NCBI GenBank assembly: GCA_029263895.1
Contig: JARIDO010000028.1
Span: 45,086 to 109,085 of the forward strand
Source: Sporosarcina sp.
GTDB lineage: Bacteria > Bacillota > Bacilli > Bacillales_A > Planococcaceae
Length of the DNA stretch: 64,000 nucleotides
Direction of reading: 5' to 3'
The notes under the pieces: generated by a model
Told to the model about the DNA's origin: nothing
The model's database searches: none
The model's input: the letters and a program-made list of their open reading frames with translations, nothing else
Part shown: piece after piece, positions 32,193-42,397 of the stretch
How the letters are laid out: every line of letters begins with the position of its first letter
Position numbering within the stretch: position 1 is the first letter of the stretch
Made by a program: the position numbers and the translations under genes

Positions 32193-34958
32193 TTAGTTTG
32201 TATAATGTTCTTTTATAACCGTTGCACAACGTGTACAAATTGTCGGATGCTGTTCATCTAAACCTACTGTTTCAGAAATCGTCCAGCAACGTTCACATTT
32301 TTCGCCATCCGCTTTTTCAACTAGAATAGTCGCCGTCTCTAACTTTAAGGATTCTTTCGGCATATTGTCTAACGCACTTTCAGCAAACTTTGACACAATG
32401 AAGAACTGTGCAAAGTCAATATCATCTGCTGATAACAACTCAGATAGATTCGCCGGTAATGCGATTGTCACTTTCGCCTCAAGTGATTTACCGATTACCT
32501 TTTCATTACGAGCTACTTCTAACGCCTTTAATACATCATCACGTATGGACATTAGTGTAGTAAAACGCTCTCGAAGCTGTACTGCAACGTCTCCAAGTTC
32601 TTGTACGACTGGCATATCAGTAAGCTGAATGCTTTCCTCTGTCTCGTGTTCGATAAATGCCCACAACTCATCAGTTGTATGCGGTAAAATCGGTGTTAGC
32701 AATTTTAATAATGCAATAAGTGTATCATACATGACCGTCTGCATCGCACGACGATGTGAGTGATTCTCACCCTCAATGTAAACAACATCTTTTGCAATAT
32801 CTAAATAGAATGAACTTAGTTCACCTGTACAAAAATTATTAACGGCATGGTACACACTAGCGAATTCATAGTTTTCATACGCAAGTAGTACTTCTTTAAT
32901 AAGATCCTGTAACTTAACGTATACGTACTTATCAACCGTCCGCATATTTTCGAATGACACCCTGTTTGATACGGGATTAAAATCAGATGTATTTCCATGA
33001 AGGAAACGCAACGTATTGCGAATTTTACGATATACTTCAGAAACCTGTTTGAAATTCGAATCTGAAACACGTACATCAGCAGTGTAATCTACAGAAGAAA
33101 CCCATAACCTTAAAATGTCTGCCCCAAGCTGATTCATCACTTTAGAAGGCACAATTACATTTCCAAGTGATTTACTCATTTTACGTCCTTCACCATCGAG
33201 TGTGAAACCATGGCTTAGAACACCTTTGTAAGGTGCATGCCCATTAATTGCAACACTTGTCGTAAGTGATGAGTTGAACCAACCACGGTACTGATCTGAC
33301 CCTTCCAAGTATAAATCTGCTGGATATACAAGGTCATCACGTTCTACGAGCACACCTTGATGTGTTGACCCAGAATCAAACCAAACATCCATAATATCTG
33401 TCTCTTTTGTGAAAATGCCATTTGGGCTACCTTCATGCGTAAAACCTTCAGGTAATAAATCTTTTGCCTCTCTTTCAAACCAAACATTTGAACCGTGCTG
33501 ACGGAATGTTTCAGAAATCGTTGAAATTGTTTCATCAGTAATAATCGGTTCTCCATTTTCTGCGTAAAATACAGGAATTGGAACACCCCACACACGTTGA
33601 CGTGAAATACACCAGTCTCCACGATCACGTACCATGTTATAAAGTCTCGTTTCACCCCAAGATGGTGTAAACTTCGTTTGATTAATGGCTTCTAAAAGCT
33701 CAGATCGGAATGACTCAATTGAAGCAAACCATTGTGCTGTTGCACGGTAAATAACCGGTTTTTTCGTCCGCCAATCATGTGGGTATGAGTGAGTGATGAA
33801 CGATAGCTTTTCAAGCGCATCTACTTCTTTGAGAGCTTCCGTCACTGCTTTGTTTGCATCCTCATAAAACAGCCCTTCAAAACCAGGAGCTTCAGCTGTC
33901 ATAACACCGCGGTCGTCAATCGGCGACAACGCATCAATTCCATATGCTTTACATACATAAAAATCGTCTTCACCATGTCCTGGTGCCGTGTGTACACAAC
34001 CAGTTCCCGCTTCTGCCGTAACGTGTTCGCCAAGCATTACGAGCGAGTCACGTTCGTAGATTGGATGCTGTGCAACAATGCGATCCAATTCAGCACCTTT
34101 AAGTTCTTGTTCAATTGATACGTCTACCCATCCTAATTCCTCTGACACAAACGATAGTAAATCTTTTGCGATAATGAATTTTTTGTCTTCAGTTTTTACG
34201 ACTGCATACGTAAATTCCGGATGCACTGAAATTCCTAGGTTAGCTGGAATGGTCCAAGGTGTTGTTGTCCAGATAAGGAACTTAACGTCTGTTTCAAGAA
34301 CACCACGGCCGTCTTTTACTGGAAAACCTACATAAATTGATGGAGATTTTTTGTCATGGTATTCAATCTCAGCTTCTGCAAGTGCAGATTCACTAGATGG
34401 CGACCAATAAACCGGTTTCAGTCCTTTATAAATATAACCCTTTTTGGCCATTTCTCCGAAAACACTTACTTGTCGTGCTTCAAATTCTGGTTTTAACGTA
34501 ATATATGGATTATCCCAATCAGCACGCACTCCAATGCGTTTAAATTGTGAACGTTGGTTATCAATTTGTGTCAACGCATACTCTTCACACATTTTACGGA
34601 ACTCTGCAATTGTATGTTCTTTTCGTTTTACGCCTTTATTGACGAGCGCCTGCTCAATTGGCAATCCGTGTGTATCCCATCCTGGAACATATGGTGCATG
34701 GAAACCAGACATCGATTTGTGACGCACAATCATATCCTTTAAAACTTTGTTCATGGCATGCCCCATGTGAAGGTCACCATTAGCATATGGTGGCCCATCG
34801 TGAAGTACAAAGAATGGACGTCCAGCAGTACGTTGTTGGACTTTTTTATAAATGTCCATCTGTTCCCATTTAGTTTGCATTTCTGGTTCCTTATTCGGCA
34901 AATTCCCACGCATCGGGAAGTCTGTTTTCGGCATCAATAATGTATCTTTGTAATCCAT
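32193..34958 (-). CDS. ileS: Isoleucyl-tRNA synthetase
   Basis: The 921-residue class Ia synthetase has the HIGH-type motif [11 protein letters not shown] near residue 56 and [10 protein letters not shown] near 595. It carries a CP1 editing domain ([19 protein letters not shown]) and a C-terminal zinc site CERCW...CTRC. Length and zinc site match the Bacillus IleS1 type. It is controlled by the T-box leader immediately upstream. Confidence 0.98.
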   Translation of the reverse strand: MDYKDTLLMPKTDFPMRGNLPNKEPEMQTKWEQMDIYKKVQQRTAGRPFFVLHDGPPYANGDLHMGHAMNKVLKDMIVRHKSMSGFHAPYVPGWDTHGLPIEQALVNKGVKRKEHTIAEFRKMCEEYALTQIDNQRSQFKRIGVRADWDNPYITLKPEFEARQVSVFGEMAKKGYIYKGLKPVYWSPSSESALAEAEIEYHDKKSPSIYVGFPVKDGRGVLETDVKFLIWTTTPWTIPANLGISVHPEFTYAVVKTEDKKFIIAKDLLSFVSEELGWVDVSIEQELKGAELDRIVAQHPIYERDSLVMLGEHVTAEAGTGCVHTAPGHGEDDFYVCKAYGIDALSPIDDRGVMTAEAPGFEGLFYEDANKAVTEALKEVDALEKLSFITHSYPHDWRTKKPVIYRATAQWFASIESFRSELLEAINQTKFTPSWGETRLYNMVRDRGDWCISRQRVWGVPIPVFYAENGEPIITDETISTISETFRQHGSNVWFEREAKDLLPEGFTHEGSPNGIFTKETDIMDVWFDSGSTHQGVLVERDDLVYPADLYLEGSDQYRGWFNSSLTTSVAINGHAPYKGVLSHGFTLDGEGRKMSKSLGNVIVPSKVMNQLGADILRLWVSSVDYTADVRVSDSNFKQVSEVYRKIRNTLRFLHGNTSDFNPVSNRVSFENMRTVDKYVYVKLQDLIKEVLLAYENYEFASVYHAVNNFCTGELSSFYLDIAKDVVYIEGENHSHRRAMQTVMYDTLIALLKLLTPILPHTTDELWAFIEHETEESIQLTDMPVVQELGDVAVQLRERFTTLMSIRDDVLKALEVARNEKVIGKSLEAKVTIALPANLSELLSADDIDFAQFFIVSKFAESALDNMPKESLKLETATILVEKADGEKCERCWTISETVGLDEQHPTICTRCATVIKEHYTN

Positions 34959-34974
34959 AATTTCTCCTCCTTTG

Positions 34975-35230
34975 AATATAAAAATCCCCGTCCCTAAAAA
35001 GGGACGAGGATTTAATCTCGCGTTACCACCCTAACTTGCAACGTTTTTTATAAACGTTACCACTCAGACACCTTAACGGGGTGTATCCGAGATTGCAAAA
35101 TTAAATCCGCAATCTAGCTCAAGAGTGATTTTCGTCAACAACTCGTAGGCCAGGCTTTCACCATCCCCGGCTCGCTTTTCACAAAATTGAAGAGTACTCT
35201 CTCTTTCAACGCCTATAGTAGATATATGCC
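34975..35230 (-). promoter_or_regulatory. Isoleucine T-box riboswitch upstream of ileS
   Basis: The minus-strand leader has the T-box AGGGTGGTAACGCG (35019-35032) and a terminator, AATCCTCGTCCC paired with GGGACGGGGATT (34983-35012), followed by T. Upstream, the stem I specifier loop reads GAAAATCACTC. Its ATC codon (35127-35129) specifies isoleucine, and an AGAGTA loop-E-like element lies nearby. Uncharged tRNA-Ile would favour read-through into ileS. It fills the 306-base gap between divIVA and ileS. Confidence 0.93.
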
Positions 35231-35264
35231 CTAAAGTATAAAACTCTATACTTTTGAAGTCAAG

Positions 35265-35774
35265 TTATGCTTCTTCTTCAGCAATTGTCTCTAGATTCTC
35301 TGTATCAACTTGATATTCTAATAATATATCCCAGTCATCTGTTTGAATAAGATCTAATTGTGCTTCTATTAGCATACGGAAACGATTGCGGAAAACTTTA
35401 GACTGCTTTTTCAAGTCCTCAATTTCCATTGTAATTTTACGTGCACGTGACAATGCTTCATTAACAATTCGATCTGCGTTCTTTTCCGCTTCTTTTACAA
35501 TCAACTTCGATTCTTTCATCGAATTACGTCGAACATCTTCAGCTGCTTCTTGTGCAGTCACAATGGATTTATGAAGCGTCTCTTCAATAGTATTAAAACG
35601 TGTCACTTGTTCATTTGACTGTTTCAAATTATTTTTCAGTTCTTTATTCTCATCTAGCAAATTTTCATAATCCTTCATAATTTGTTCTAGAAATTCGTTA
35701 ACTTCATCTTCATCATATCCACGGAACTTATTACTAAATTCTTTGTTATGTATATCGATTGGGGATAGAGCCAT
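35265..35774 (-). CDS. divIVA: Cell-division initiation protein DivIVA
   Basis: The 169-residue coiled-coil protein begins MALSPIDIHNKEFSNKFRGY, followed by DEDEVNEFLEQIMKDYENL, the membrane-curvature-binding domain of DivIVA. The coiled coil runs about 30-150. It marks poles and septa and guides chromosome and septum placement. I chose ATG 35772-35774 with AAGGAGA nine bases upstream; a start eight residues earlier lacks support. It follows ylmH as in B. subtilis and probably has its own promoter. Confidence 0.95.
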   Translation of the reverse strand: MALSPIDIHNKEFSNKFRGYDEDEVNEFLEQIMKDYENLLDENKELKNNLKQSNEQVTRFNTIEETLHKSIVTAQEAAEDVRRNSMKESKLIVKEAEKNADRIVNEALSRARKITMEIEDLKKQSKVFRNRFRMLIEAQLDLIQTDDWDILLEYQVDTENLETIAEEEA

Positions 35775-35800
35775 CAATAGCATCTCCTTTTTTTGCATAG

Positions 35801-35828
35801 TCTATAATCATTATACACTTTGCGACAA
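35801..35828 (-). promoter_or_regulatory. Putative divIVA promoter
   Basis: Minus-strand TTGTCG (35823-35828) and TATAGA (35801-35806) are 16 bases apart, within 30 bases of the divIVA start. A TATAAT also overlaps this stretch. Confidence 0.4.
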
Positions 35829-35863
35829 TAGATTACAGTATATTTCAAAAGATTGTCTTTGTT

Positions 35864-36640
35864 CTATTGTAATTTACCTACAATTAACCTTATTTTATCT
35901 TTCTTTGTTCGTCCTTCAATCGCAATGATTTTATACCTACCCCATCCTCGTACCGACAACATATCGGACTCTTGTAAATCGAAGGCAGGTTGTTCGATAA
36001 CTGTCCAGTTCACCTTCACTTTCTCGCCATGAATAAGTGATGCAGCTTTTTGACGTGACAGTTTAGTCAATGAAGCAATTACAACATCTAATCGTAATGA
36101 ACTAACAATATGTGTTTCCTCTAACCAAGAATCTGTTGAAAGAAGCCATGTGTCTACCGCATCATTTTCTTTCAACAGTATTTTAGCTTTCCCAATAGCT
36201 GTAAAATTGGCAATGACGTAGTCCTTCATTTCACGACTTACTGTAAACTGAACCGCCTCATCGGCAACACGAATATCACCGAATATTGAACGGTCAACCC
36301 CCAACGCCATCATTGACCCTAATACATCCTTGTGTTCAATGTTTAAAAACTTCGTTGCATATTTCACATTGAACACAACAATATGAAAGTCTTCCTTCCT
36401 CGGGCTAAAATAGTTCGGATAGAGAAGTGCTCTTTGTCGTTCTGCTTCTGGAAAGGCGCCTTGAAAGGACAATAAAAGATCAGTACCACCTGTTATCGAT
36501 TGCAATATAAAGCGTTGTCGAGGATCCATAAAACCTGTTAATTTAGGTGAATAGCTATCTTCCACCTCTCTTACCCACCCCATTGCCATTTCTATAAAGG
36601 GTTGTTCATCTCTTCTAAAATGCTGAACGATACTATCCAC
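35864..36640 (-). CDS. ylmH: S4-domain RNA-binding protein YlmH
   Basis: The 258-residue protein ends with an S4 domain (about 180-240, LRLDVVIASLTKLSRQKAASLIHGEKVKVN). The N-terminal part matches YlmH (FIEMAMGWVREVEDSY, LTGFMDPRQRFILQSI). The family binds 50S ribosomal particles and has been linked to rescue of stalled peptidyl-tRNA, overlapping with RqcH, which is also in this window. It lies between ylmG and divIVA. Confidence 0.92.
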   Translation of the reverse strand: MDSIVQHFRRDEQPFIEMAMGWVREVEDSYSPKLTGFMDPRQRFILQSITGGTDLLLSFQGAFPEAERQRALLYPNYFSPRKEDFHIVVFNVKYATKFLNIEHKDVLGSMMALGVDRSIFGDIRVADEAVQFTVSREMKDYVIANFTAIGKAKILLKENDAVDTWLLSTDSWLEETHIVSSLRLDVVIASLTKLSRQKAASLIHGEKVKVNWTVIEQPAFDLQESDMLSVRGWGRYKIIAIEGRTKKDKIRLIVGKLQ

Positions 36641-36657
36641 ATTACTCTTCTCCTTAT

Positions 36658-36683
36658 AAAAAAATCCTCACAAAAGTGAGGAT
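36658..36683 (-). terminator. Terminator formed by the last codons of ylmG
   Basis: On the minus strand ATCCTCACTTTTGTGAGGAT is followed by TTTTTTA. The ylmG stop codon (36668-36670) lies inside the hairpin, so translation up to the stop could affect folding. It separates ylmG from ylmH. Confidence 0.65.
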
Positions 36684-36964
36684 GTCAGTATCATTGAAAA
36701 AACTGCTAGCACACCACTGCTAATTAATTGTAACGCAAGTAAAGCGACAATCGGTGATATGTCAATCATGCCAAGTGGTGGAATGAACTTTCTAAAAAAA
36801 CTTAAATATGGTTCAGTAATTCTTTCAATAATTTGTCCTATTTTTGTTTCTCGAGCAGATGGTACCCATGACATTAAAATCGAAATAATAATGATGAATG
36901 AGTAGATTTGAATCGCATTCAAAACGCCTATTTTAAGCAAGCTAATTAAAGTATATATCTCCAT
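36668..36964 (-). CDS. ylmG: YggT-family membrane protein YlmG
   Basis: The 98-residue protein has two hydrophobic segments (about 5-30 and 65-95) and the linking IILMSWVPSARETKIGQIIERITEPYL loop, typical of YggT/YlmG proteins associated with division and FtsZ-linked functions. It is between sepF and ylmH, as in B. subtilis. A terminator-like hairpin includes its stop codon. Confidence 0.92.
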   Translation of the reverse strand: MEIYTLISLLKIGVLNAIQIYSFIIIISILMSWVPSARETKIGQIIERITEPYLSFFRKFIPPLGMIDISPIVALLALQLISSGVLAVFSMILTSSLL

Positions 36965-36984
36965 TGGTACACCTCATTCAATTT

Positions 36985-37440
36985 CTATCGTTCAAAATAA
37001 TCCGAAATGGCTCCATCCACTTCCACATTATCTGGTACACATAAGAAGATATCCGTCCCAATTCGTTGAATATCGCCTGCAAGTGCATACACAGTACCAC
37101 TTAAAAAGTCAACAATCCGAATGCCTTGATCGCGTTCAATACGCTGTAAGTTCACAACGACAGCTCGTTTGTTTTTCAGATGTTCTGCGATATCTTGTGC
37201 TTCCGCATAAACACGCGGTTCCACAAGAATAACTTTTGCAGAAGCTTGGATACTTTGTAAACTCACAACAGTTCCAGCTTGTTGGCTTTCAGCAATAGCT
37301 TGCTTACGCGTAGCTGGTGCTTTTCTCGTTTTTTCTGGAACAGCACGTTGTTCTTCTTTTCGTGGTTGTTTCGGAGTCTGCACATGCTCATCCTCATCAT
37401 CTAGATAGAACCATTTCTCTAGTTTGTTTTTAATGCTCAT
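36985..37440 (-). CDS. sepF: Cell-division protein SepF
   Basis: The 151-residue protein has an N-terminal amphipathic membrane anchor ([12 protein letters not shown]), a charged linker and the SepF core (about 65-145, [20 protein letters not shown], then [19 protein letters not shown]). It polymerises into rings that bundle FtsZ. The ATG overlaps the ylmE stop by four bases. Confidence 0.95.
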   Translation of the reverse strand: MSIKNKLEKWFYLDDEDEHVQTPKQPRKEEQRAVPEKTRKAPATRKQAIAESQQAGTVVSLQSIQASAKVILVEPRVYAEAQDIAEHLKNKRAVVVNLQRIERDQGIRIVDFLSGTVYALAGDIQRIGTDIFLCVPDNVEVDGAISDYFER

Positions 37441-38138
37441 TTGTCTCCCTCACTTTCTTGACCCACTAATGCAGTCCCTATCCGAACATATGTAGCGCCT
37501 TCTTCAATTGCGATGACATAATCATTCGACATCCCCATTGACAACTCATTACAGGGTGCATTCGGTATTTGTTGTGATGCTATGTAATCGCGTTGTTCTC
37601 GTAACGATTTAAAAACATTTCGGATGTATTTTTGATTGTCCGTATTCGGTGCCATTGTCATAAGACCAATTATACGAATTTTATCATAACCTGCTGCCGT
37701 TTTGATAAATTGAAGTAATTCACTCGGTTCTAAACCTGATTTACTCTCTTCACCTGACACATTCACTTGTACAAAACAATCTACTGTTTGTGTAGCTCTC
37801 TTTTGAATTTCTTTCACAATACTCATTCGATCGATTGAGTGTACATAGTCAATATCATCAATAAATTCTTTTACTTTCCTGCTTTGAATATTACCGATGA
37901 AATGCCATGTAGCTTGTTGCTGGATAGCTTGTTGCTTCACTAGAAGCTGCTCTGGTCGATTCTCACCTAAATGATGAAAACCTTCGCTCATAATTTCATT
38001 CGCTCGATCAATAGAGACCGCTTTCGTAACAGCAATAACTGTAACGTCTGAACGCTTGCGACCAGAACGATCGCAAGCATCACTTATATTTTTTTCTATT
38101 TTGCATACTTTTTCCTCAATACTTCCCATGAACATCAC
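37437..38138 (-). CDS. ylmE: PLP-homeostasis protein YlmE (YggS/PROSC family)
   Basis: The roughly 233-residue single-domain PLP-binding barrel has the lysine motif [43 protein letters not shown] and LSMGMSNDY. The family buffers pyridoxal phosphate. The start is ambiguous between GTG 38138, ATG 38135 and ATG 38129. In B. subtilis ylmD precedes it; here ylmC is next, so ylmD is absent from the cluster. Confidence 0.93.
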   Translation of the reverse strand: MMFMGSIEEKVCKIEKNISDACDRSGRKRSDVTVIAVTKAVSIDRANEIMSEGFHHLGENRPEQLLVKQQAIQQQATWHFIGNIQSRKVKEFIDDIDYVHSIDRMSIVKEIQKRATQTVDCFVQVNVSGEESKSGLEPSELLQFIKTAAGYDKIRIIGLMTMAPNTDNQKYIRNVFKSLREQRDYIASQQIPNAPCNELSMGMSNDYVIAIEEGATYVRIGTALVGQESEGDK

Positions 38139-38194
38139 TACTTTTCATGTTTCTTATGTCCTATTGTAACAAGAGATGCATTACATATCAATAA

Positions 38195-38443
38195 CTAGTC
38201 GTTTCTTTTCATTTTTTTACCAACTAACACGATATCTTTCCCAATTGTTTCAATGTCTTTAAGTTGTACTTTTTTCGTGTTTTTATCCTTCGATTCGAAG
38301 AACAAGCCTCGCTCTCCACCCCCAACGTGGAATGCATCAATTTTCCCTGTTTCAGTATCGATTGTTGCATCTTGCACATAACCTAAAAAAGAACCTTTTG
38401 AAACATCAATCACTTCTTTCTTTTGCATTTCCGAGAATTTCAT
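38195..38443 (-). CDS. ylmC: YlmC/YmxH-family PRC-barrel protein
   Basis: The 82-residue protein begins MKFSEMQKKEVIDVSKGSFLGYVQDATID and shows the PRC-barrel pattern of YlmC/YmxH sporulation-associated proteins. The function is not well defined. It follows sigG after a strong terminator and heads the ylm cluster. Confidence 0.9.
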   Translation of the reverse strand: MKFSEMQKKEVIDVSKGSFLGYVQDATIDTETGKIDAFHVGGGERGLFFESKDKNTKKVQLKDIETIGKDIVLVGKKMKRND

Positions 38444-38481
38444 AAAATCCCTCCCTACAATGACTATATGCTAAAGAACAC

Positions 38482-38511
38482 AAAAAAACGCAATGTGTGG
38501 AACACATTGCG
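38482..38511 (-). terminator. sigG terminator
   Basis: CGCAATGTGTTCCACACATTGCG on the minus strand forms a perfect hairpin followed by seven T, eight bases after the sigG stop. Confidence 0.9.
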
Positions 38512-38518
38512 CATACGA

Positions 38519-39304
38519 TTACTTATATTGATCCATACCTTCACGTATTATTCGCACCGCAGTTTTTTCAAGTCTCGAGATTTGAGCTTGCGATATTCCT
38601 AATTCTTTCGCTATCTCTGTTTGCGTTTGGCCTAAATAAAATCTTTTTGCTAGTATCGATTGCTGTCTTTCATCCATTGTCGATACCGTTTCTTTTACTG
38701 CTACATAATCCAGCCAACTATCTTCCGAAACTGTTTTGTCTTGAATTTGATCCATTAAGAAAATTGGATCACCGCCGTCTCCATTCATCGGTTCATGTAA
38801 TGACATTGGATCTTGTATCGCATCTAACGCAAATAGAATATCGTCTGCTGGTATTCCAGTTACATCTGCAAGGTCTGTAATCTTGGGTTCTTTTTGATGT
38901 TCATTAACAAATTGTTCTTTAGCTCTAATTGCTTTATACGCTGTATCCCGTAATGATCGGGATACTCTAATTGAATGATGATCACGCAAATGTCTTTTTA
39001 TTTCTCCAATAATCATTGGCACTGCATACGTTGAAAATCGAACGTTATGTTTTAGGTCAAAATTATCTATTGATTTTAATAACCCAACACAACCGACCTG
39101 GAACAAATCATCTGCTTGTTCTCCTCTGTATGCAAAACGTTGAACTAAACTTAACACAAGTCGTAAGTTTCCAAATACAAGTTCTTCCCTTGCCGTTTCA
39201 TCCCCACTTTGTAGTCTGACAAACTTTTCTTTCATCACTTCACTCGTGAGTAATGGCAATTCGGACGTATCGATTCCGCATATTTCTACTCTTGTACGCA
39301 CCAT
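38519..39304 (-). CDS. sigG: RNA polymerase sporulation sigma factor SigG
   Basis: The 261-residue forespore sigma factor begins MVRTRVEICGIDTSELPLL and has LRLVLSLVQRFAYRGEQADD, FQVGCVGLLKSIDNFDL, RFSTYAVPMIIGEIKRHLRD and a region 4 helix-turn-helix (ELGISQAQISRLEK). These match SigG over SigF. It drives late forespore genes after engulfment. It is downstream of sigE, as in the B. subtilis spoIIG-spoIIIG locus, with a probable sigma-F promoter. Confidence 0.96.
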   Translation of the reverse strand: MVRTRVEICGIDTSELPLLTSEVMKEKFVRLQSGDETAREELVFGNLRLVLSLVQRFAYRGEQADDLFQVGCVGLLKSIDNFDLKHNVRFSTYAVPMIIGEIKRHLRDHHSIRVSRSLRDTAYKAIRAKEQFVNEHQKEPKITDLADVTGIPADDILFALDAIQDPMSLHEPMNGDGGDPIFLMDQIQDKTVSEDSWLDYVAVKETVSTMDERQQSILAKRFYLGQTQTEIAKELGISQAQISRLEKTAVRIIREGMDQYK

Positions 39305-39341
39305 TCGCTTTTCCTCCGCATTCTGTAGATGACTGTATGAA

Positions 39342-39370
39342 TATTGTATCCTCAGTCACCAAGAATATGC
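39342..39370 (-). promoter_or_regulatory. Putative sigma-F-type promoter of sigG
   Basis: On the minus strand GCATA (39366-39370) precedes GGATACAATA (39342-39351) by 14 bases. The -10 fits the sigma-F pattern GGNNANANTR at every fixed position; the spacer is a little short. It lies 38 bases before the sigG ATG. Confidence 0.45.
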
Positions 39371-39397
39371 GAAATACGGTGTCGCCAATTTCAACCA

Positions 39398-40108
39398 TTA
39401 TGCAATCGGATGATTCAATCTGTCCCTTAGTTCAATAATAATTTTCTTTTCAAGTCTAGATATATACGATTGGGAAATACCAAGTAATTCTGCAACCTCT
39501 TTCTGGGTCATTTCAATATCACCATTCAATCCAAATCGTTGTTCCATAATATATCGCTCACGCTCATCCAATGTTAATATTGCTTCGATCATATGTTGTC
39601 GTTCTATTTTCTTTTCAACATCATCAATAATAATATGTTCATCAGTCCCTAGAATATCCGATAATAATAGTTCATTTCCATCTGCATCAGAATTTAACGG
39701 TTCATCAAACGAGATTTCTGAACGTGTACGATTAGTCTTTCTTAAATGCATTAATATCTCATTCTCAATACAGCGTGACGCATACGTAGCTAGCTTTATA
39801 TTTTTATCTGCTTTAAACGTTTCAATCGCTTTTATGAGACCAATTGCACCTATGCTTATAAGATCTTCGATATGTGTGTTTGTATTGTCAAATCTTCTAG
39901 CGATATAAACAACAAGTCTTAAATTTTTTTCGATTAGCGTATCCCTAGCAGTCATATCTCCATTCATAAAAGCTTGTATAGTTTTCGCTTCTTCTTCACG
40001 CGTTAATGGTTTCGGCAGAGATTCATGTCCTCCTATATAGTAAATGCCTTTTTTGCGTTTTAGAAAGCTAATAGCTATTGATAACCATTTTTTCAACTCA
40101 TGCAACAT
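39398..40108 (-). CDS. sigE: RNA polymerase sporulation sigma factor SigE precursor
   Basis: The 236-residue pro-sigma-E begins with a basic, hydrophobic prosequence ([24 protein letters not shown] as two stretches), which tethers it to membrane until cleavage by Spo[44 protein letters not shown] and a C-terminal helix-turn-helix [14 protein letters not shown] follow. ATG 40106-40108 has GGGG eight bases upstream and overlaps spoIIGA by 11 bases; a TTG two codons earlier is less likely. Confidence 0.96.
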   Translation of the reverse strand: MLHELKKWLSIAISFLKRKKGIYYIGGHESLPKPLTREEEAKTIQAFMNGDMTARDTLIEKNLRLVVYIARRFDNTNTHIEDLISIGAIGLIKAIETFKADKNIKLATYASRCIENEILMHLRKTNRTRSEISFDEPLNSDADGNELLLSDILGTDEHIIIDDVEKKIERQHMIEAILTLDERERYIMEQRFGLNGDIEMTQKEVAELLGISQSYISRLEKKIIIELRDRLNHPIA

Positions 40109-40952
40109 GGACAATTCCCCTCTCTCCGATTATTGATTCCATTGCAGATAAATGAAGGATAGCTTGTGCTCCTTCTGGATAGCGTTGATCGTTTTTTGTA
40201 ATAACAAAATAGCCTGGTCTTAATCTTTCTCCATTCGCGAGTATCCACTTATCGAATTTAATTCCTACTGCCCATGTGCTGCCTTGGACTGTCATAAGTC
40301 GTATTAACCGAATTTCCTTCTTCATTGACTCTGGAAAAATCGATAAACTTGAAGGATTTAAAGGATTCCATTCCATAAGTGGTTCAACTAAATCTTTTGG
40401 CAAATAAGGCTGCAAAACATTCAACGCAATAAAATGTACAGGCGAACTAGATAAGGGTTCTGTACATGAATTACCCGTATCCACAAAAACATCGACCTCA
40501 ACTTCTACATTCCATATATACATTTTGGAACTTGAATACAGCGATGAAACACTACGAGCTAGTCTCACATTTAACCATTGCCGTTTCATGAAAAAGAGTG
40601 TTATATAGACAACAAGTGCCAAAATCAATACATTCCCTACAGTCCCAAATAACTGTAGTTGTAACTGCAATGCAGTAAGTAAACCACCGGCAACAACAGT
40701 GCCTATTAAAACCAAAGATGCAGACTTCCGCCATGATATAAACTTCCAACCAAATGCCGTCGTTGTCATGGCAATAAATGTGAGCACCACGTTAAGCGGC
40801 GACGTAGGGAAAACAACTACTGGTATAGATCCTACTAAAGAAGCTAGCACCAACCTTTTCCTCGTTACTTGGACGTTACCGACCTTATTAGCAAATGAAA
40901 GAATGGCGTAGTTAAATAACATATTAATAACGATAAGGATTTCTCCATACAT
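40098..40952 (-). CDS. spoIIGA: Sporulation sigma-E processing peptidase SpoIIGA
   Basis: The 284-residue protein has about five N-terminal membrane segments (residues 1-130) and a cytoplasmic aspartic-protease domain. The catalytic motif reads [17 protein letters not shown]. It cleaves pro-sigma-E after a signal from SpoIIR in the forespore. The operon pairing with sigE is as in B. subtilis. GGGAGG precedes ATG 40950-40952. Confidence 0.94.
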   Translation of the reverse strand: MYGEILIVINMLFNYAILSFANKVGNVQVTRKRLVLASLVGSIPVVVFPTSPLNVVLTFIAMTTTAFGWKFISWRKSASLVLIGTVVAGGLLTALQLQLQLFGTVGNVLILALVVYITLFFMKRQWLNVRLARSVSSLYSSSKMYIWNVEVEVDVFVDTGNSCTEPLSSSPVHFIALNVLQPYLPKDLVEPLMEWNPLNPSSLSIFPESMKKEIRLIRLMTVQGSTWAVGIKFDKWILANGERLRPGYFVITKNDQRYPEGAQAILHLSAMESIIGERGIVHVA

Positions 40953-40981
40953 AGTACGTCCTCCCTGAGACCAACCTTATC

Positions 40982-41038
40982 ATCATAAAAGTAAAAAGGT
41001 TGTCGGAACAGGACAAGAAAGTAAAAAACAATTCGACA
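40982..41038 (-). promoter_or_regulatory. Putative Spo0A-dependent spoIIG promoter
   Basis: Upstream of spoIIGA the minus strand has TATGAT (40982-40987), TTGTCC (41011-41016) about 23 bases before it, and a 0A-box-like TGTCGAA (41032-41038). TTGTC and GACAA at 41000-41016 make an inverted repeat. A long-spaced promoter with 0A boxes is expected for spoIIG. Confidence 0.4.
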
Positions 41039-41123
41039 TAAATATTGAGTTACAAAGGAAGTTCTTGTTTAAGCGTTCAGATTATAAATCCTTTCCCGTC
41101 CTAACGGTGAACACCTTAGACAA

Positions 41124-41170
41124 TAAAAAAAGTTCCTAGTATGTGTCAAATGACACACGCTAGGAACTTT
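41124..41170 (-). terminator. ftsZ terminator
   Basis: AAAGTTCCTAGCGTGTGTCA pairs with TGACACATACTAGGAACTTT (one mismatch) followed by seven T on the minus strand, ten bases after the ftsZ stop. Confidence 0.92.
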
Positions 41171-41179
41171 AAAATTAAA

Positions 41180-42349
41180 TTATCTTTTCCGCGTACGATT
41201 ACGTAAGAATGTTGGAATGTCTAGTGCGTCTTCTTGCGGATTGTTTTGTGCCTGACGATTTGAATCCGGTTGCTGGAAGCTCGGCAATTCCTCAGTGCGC
41301 TCTCTCACCGGAGCAGAATTTGACTGCTGTTCACGAATTGGCGCACGACTAGCACCAAAACTTGAATTACGAGTTGAACGAGCTTGCGTTAGCTGCTCTT
41401 CACTAAAACCTGTCGCAATAACAGTGACGATTATTTCGTCTTTTAAATTGTCATTAATTACTGAACCAAAAATCATATTAACATCTTCATCAGATGCTGA
41501 TGCAACAATATCAGCCGCTTCTTGAACTTCAAAAAGACTCAGATTAGAACCACCAGTGATATTCATTAATACACCTTTTGCTCCATCAATTGAAGTTTCA
41601 AGTAAAGGACTTGAAATCGCTTTTTTGGCTGCTTCTGCAGCACGATTTTCACCAGTAGACATCCCGATTCCCATTAGTGCTGAACCTTTATTTGCCATAA
41701 TTGTTTTCACATCTGCAAAGTCCAGATTAATAAGTCCTGGTACAGCGATAAGATCAGAAATACCTTGTACACCTTGGCGAAGTACGTTATCCGCTTCACG
41801 GAATGCTTCAAGCATCGGTGTATTCTTATCAACGATTTCAAGTAACTTGTCATTCGGTATAACGATTAGCGTATCAACTGCTTCTTTCATTGCAGCAATA
41901 CCACCCATTGCTTGAGTAGAACGCTTACGTCCTTCAAATGTGAATGGTCTTGTTACAACGCCAACCGTTAAAGCACCAAGATCTTTTGCAATTTGAGCGA
42001 TTACAGGAGCTGCTCCAGTCCCTGTTCCACCACCCATTCCTGCAGTAACAAATACCATATCGGCACCTTTTAACGCTTCCTCAATTTGTTCACGGCTTTC
42101 TTCGGCTGCTTTTTTACCAACTTCCGGATTAGCTCCTGCTCCTAAACCACGTGTTAGTTTACCACCGATTTGCAATTTCACTTCAGCACTTGATAAGTTC
42201 AATGCCTGAGCATCTGTATTCGCTGCAATAAACTCGACACCTTGTACACCATGTTCAATCATTCGATTTACTGCATTATTTCCACCGCCACCAACGCCAA
42301 TCACTTTGATGACCGCAAGAGCATCTATATTCGTGTCAAACTCCAGCAT
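41180..42349 (-). CDS. ftsZ: Cell-division GTPase FtsZ
   Basis: The 389-residue tubulin homologue forms the division ring. [15 protein letters not shown] and the tubulin signature [14 protein letters not shown] bind GTP; the T7 loop reads NLDFADV. A variable linker (about 318-370) leads to the conserved C-terminal peptide [12 protein letters not shown], which binds FtsA and SepF. It ends the dcw cluster. Confidence 0.98.
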   Translation of the reverse strand: MLEFDTNIDALAVIKVIGVGGGGNNAVNRMIEHGVQGVEFIAANTDAQALNLSSAEVKLQIGGKLTRGLGAGANPEVGKKAAEESREQIEEALKGADMVFVTAGMGGGTGTGAAPVIAQIAKDLGALTVGVVTRPFTFEGRKRSTQAMGGIAAMKEAVDTLIVIPNDKLLEIVDKNTPMLEAFREADNVLRQGVQGISDLIAVPGLINLDFADVKTIMANKGSALMGIGMSTGENRAAEAAKKAISSPLLETSIDGAKGVLMNITGGSNLSLFEVQEAADIVASASDEDVNMIFGSVINDNLKDEIIVTVIATGFSEEQLTQARSTRNSSFGASRAPIREQQSNSAPVRERTEELPSFQQPDSNRQAQNNPQEDALDIPTFLRNRTRKR

Positions 42350-42397
42350 CTTTTCTCCTCCTAGTCTCTCTTAAAATTCAAGTTTAATTGTTTACGA

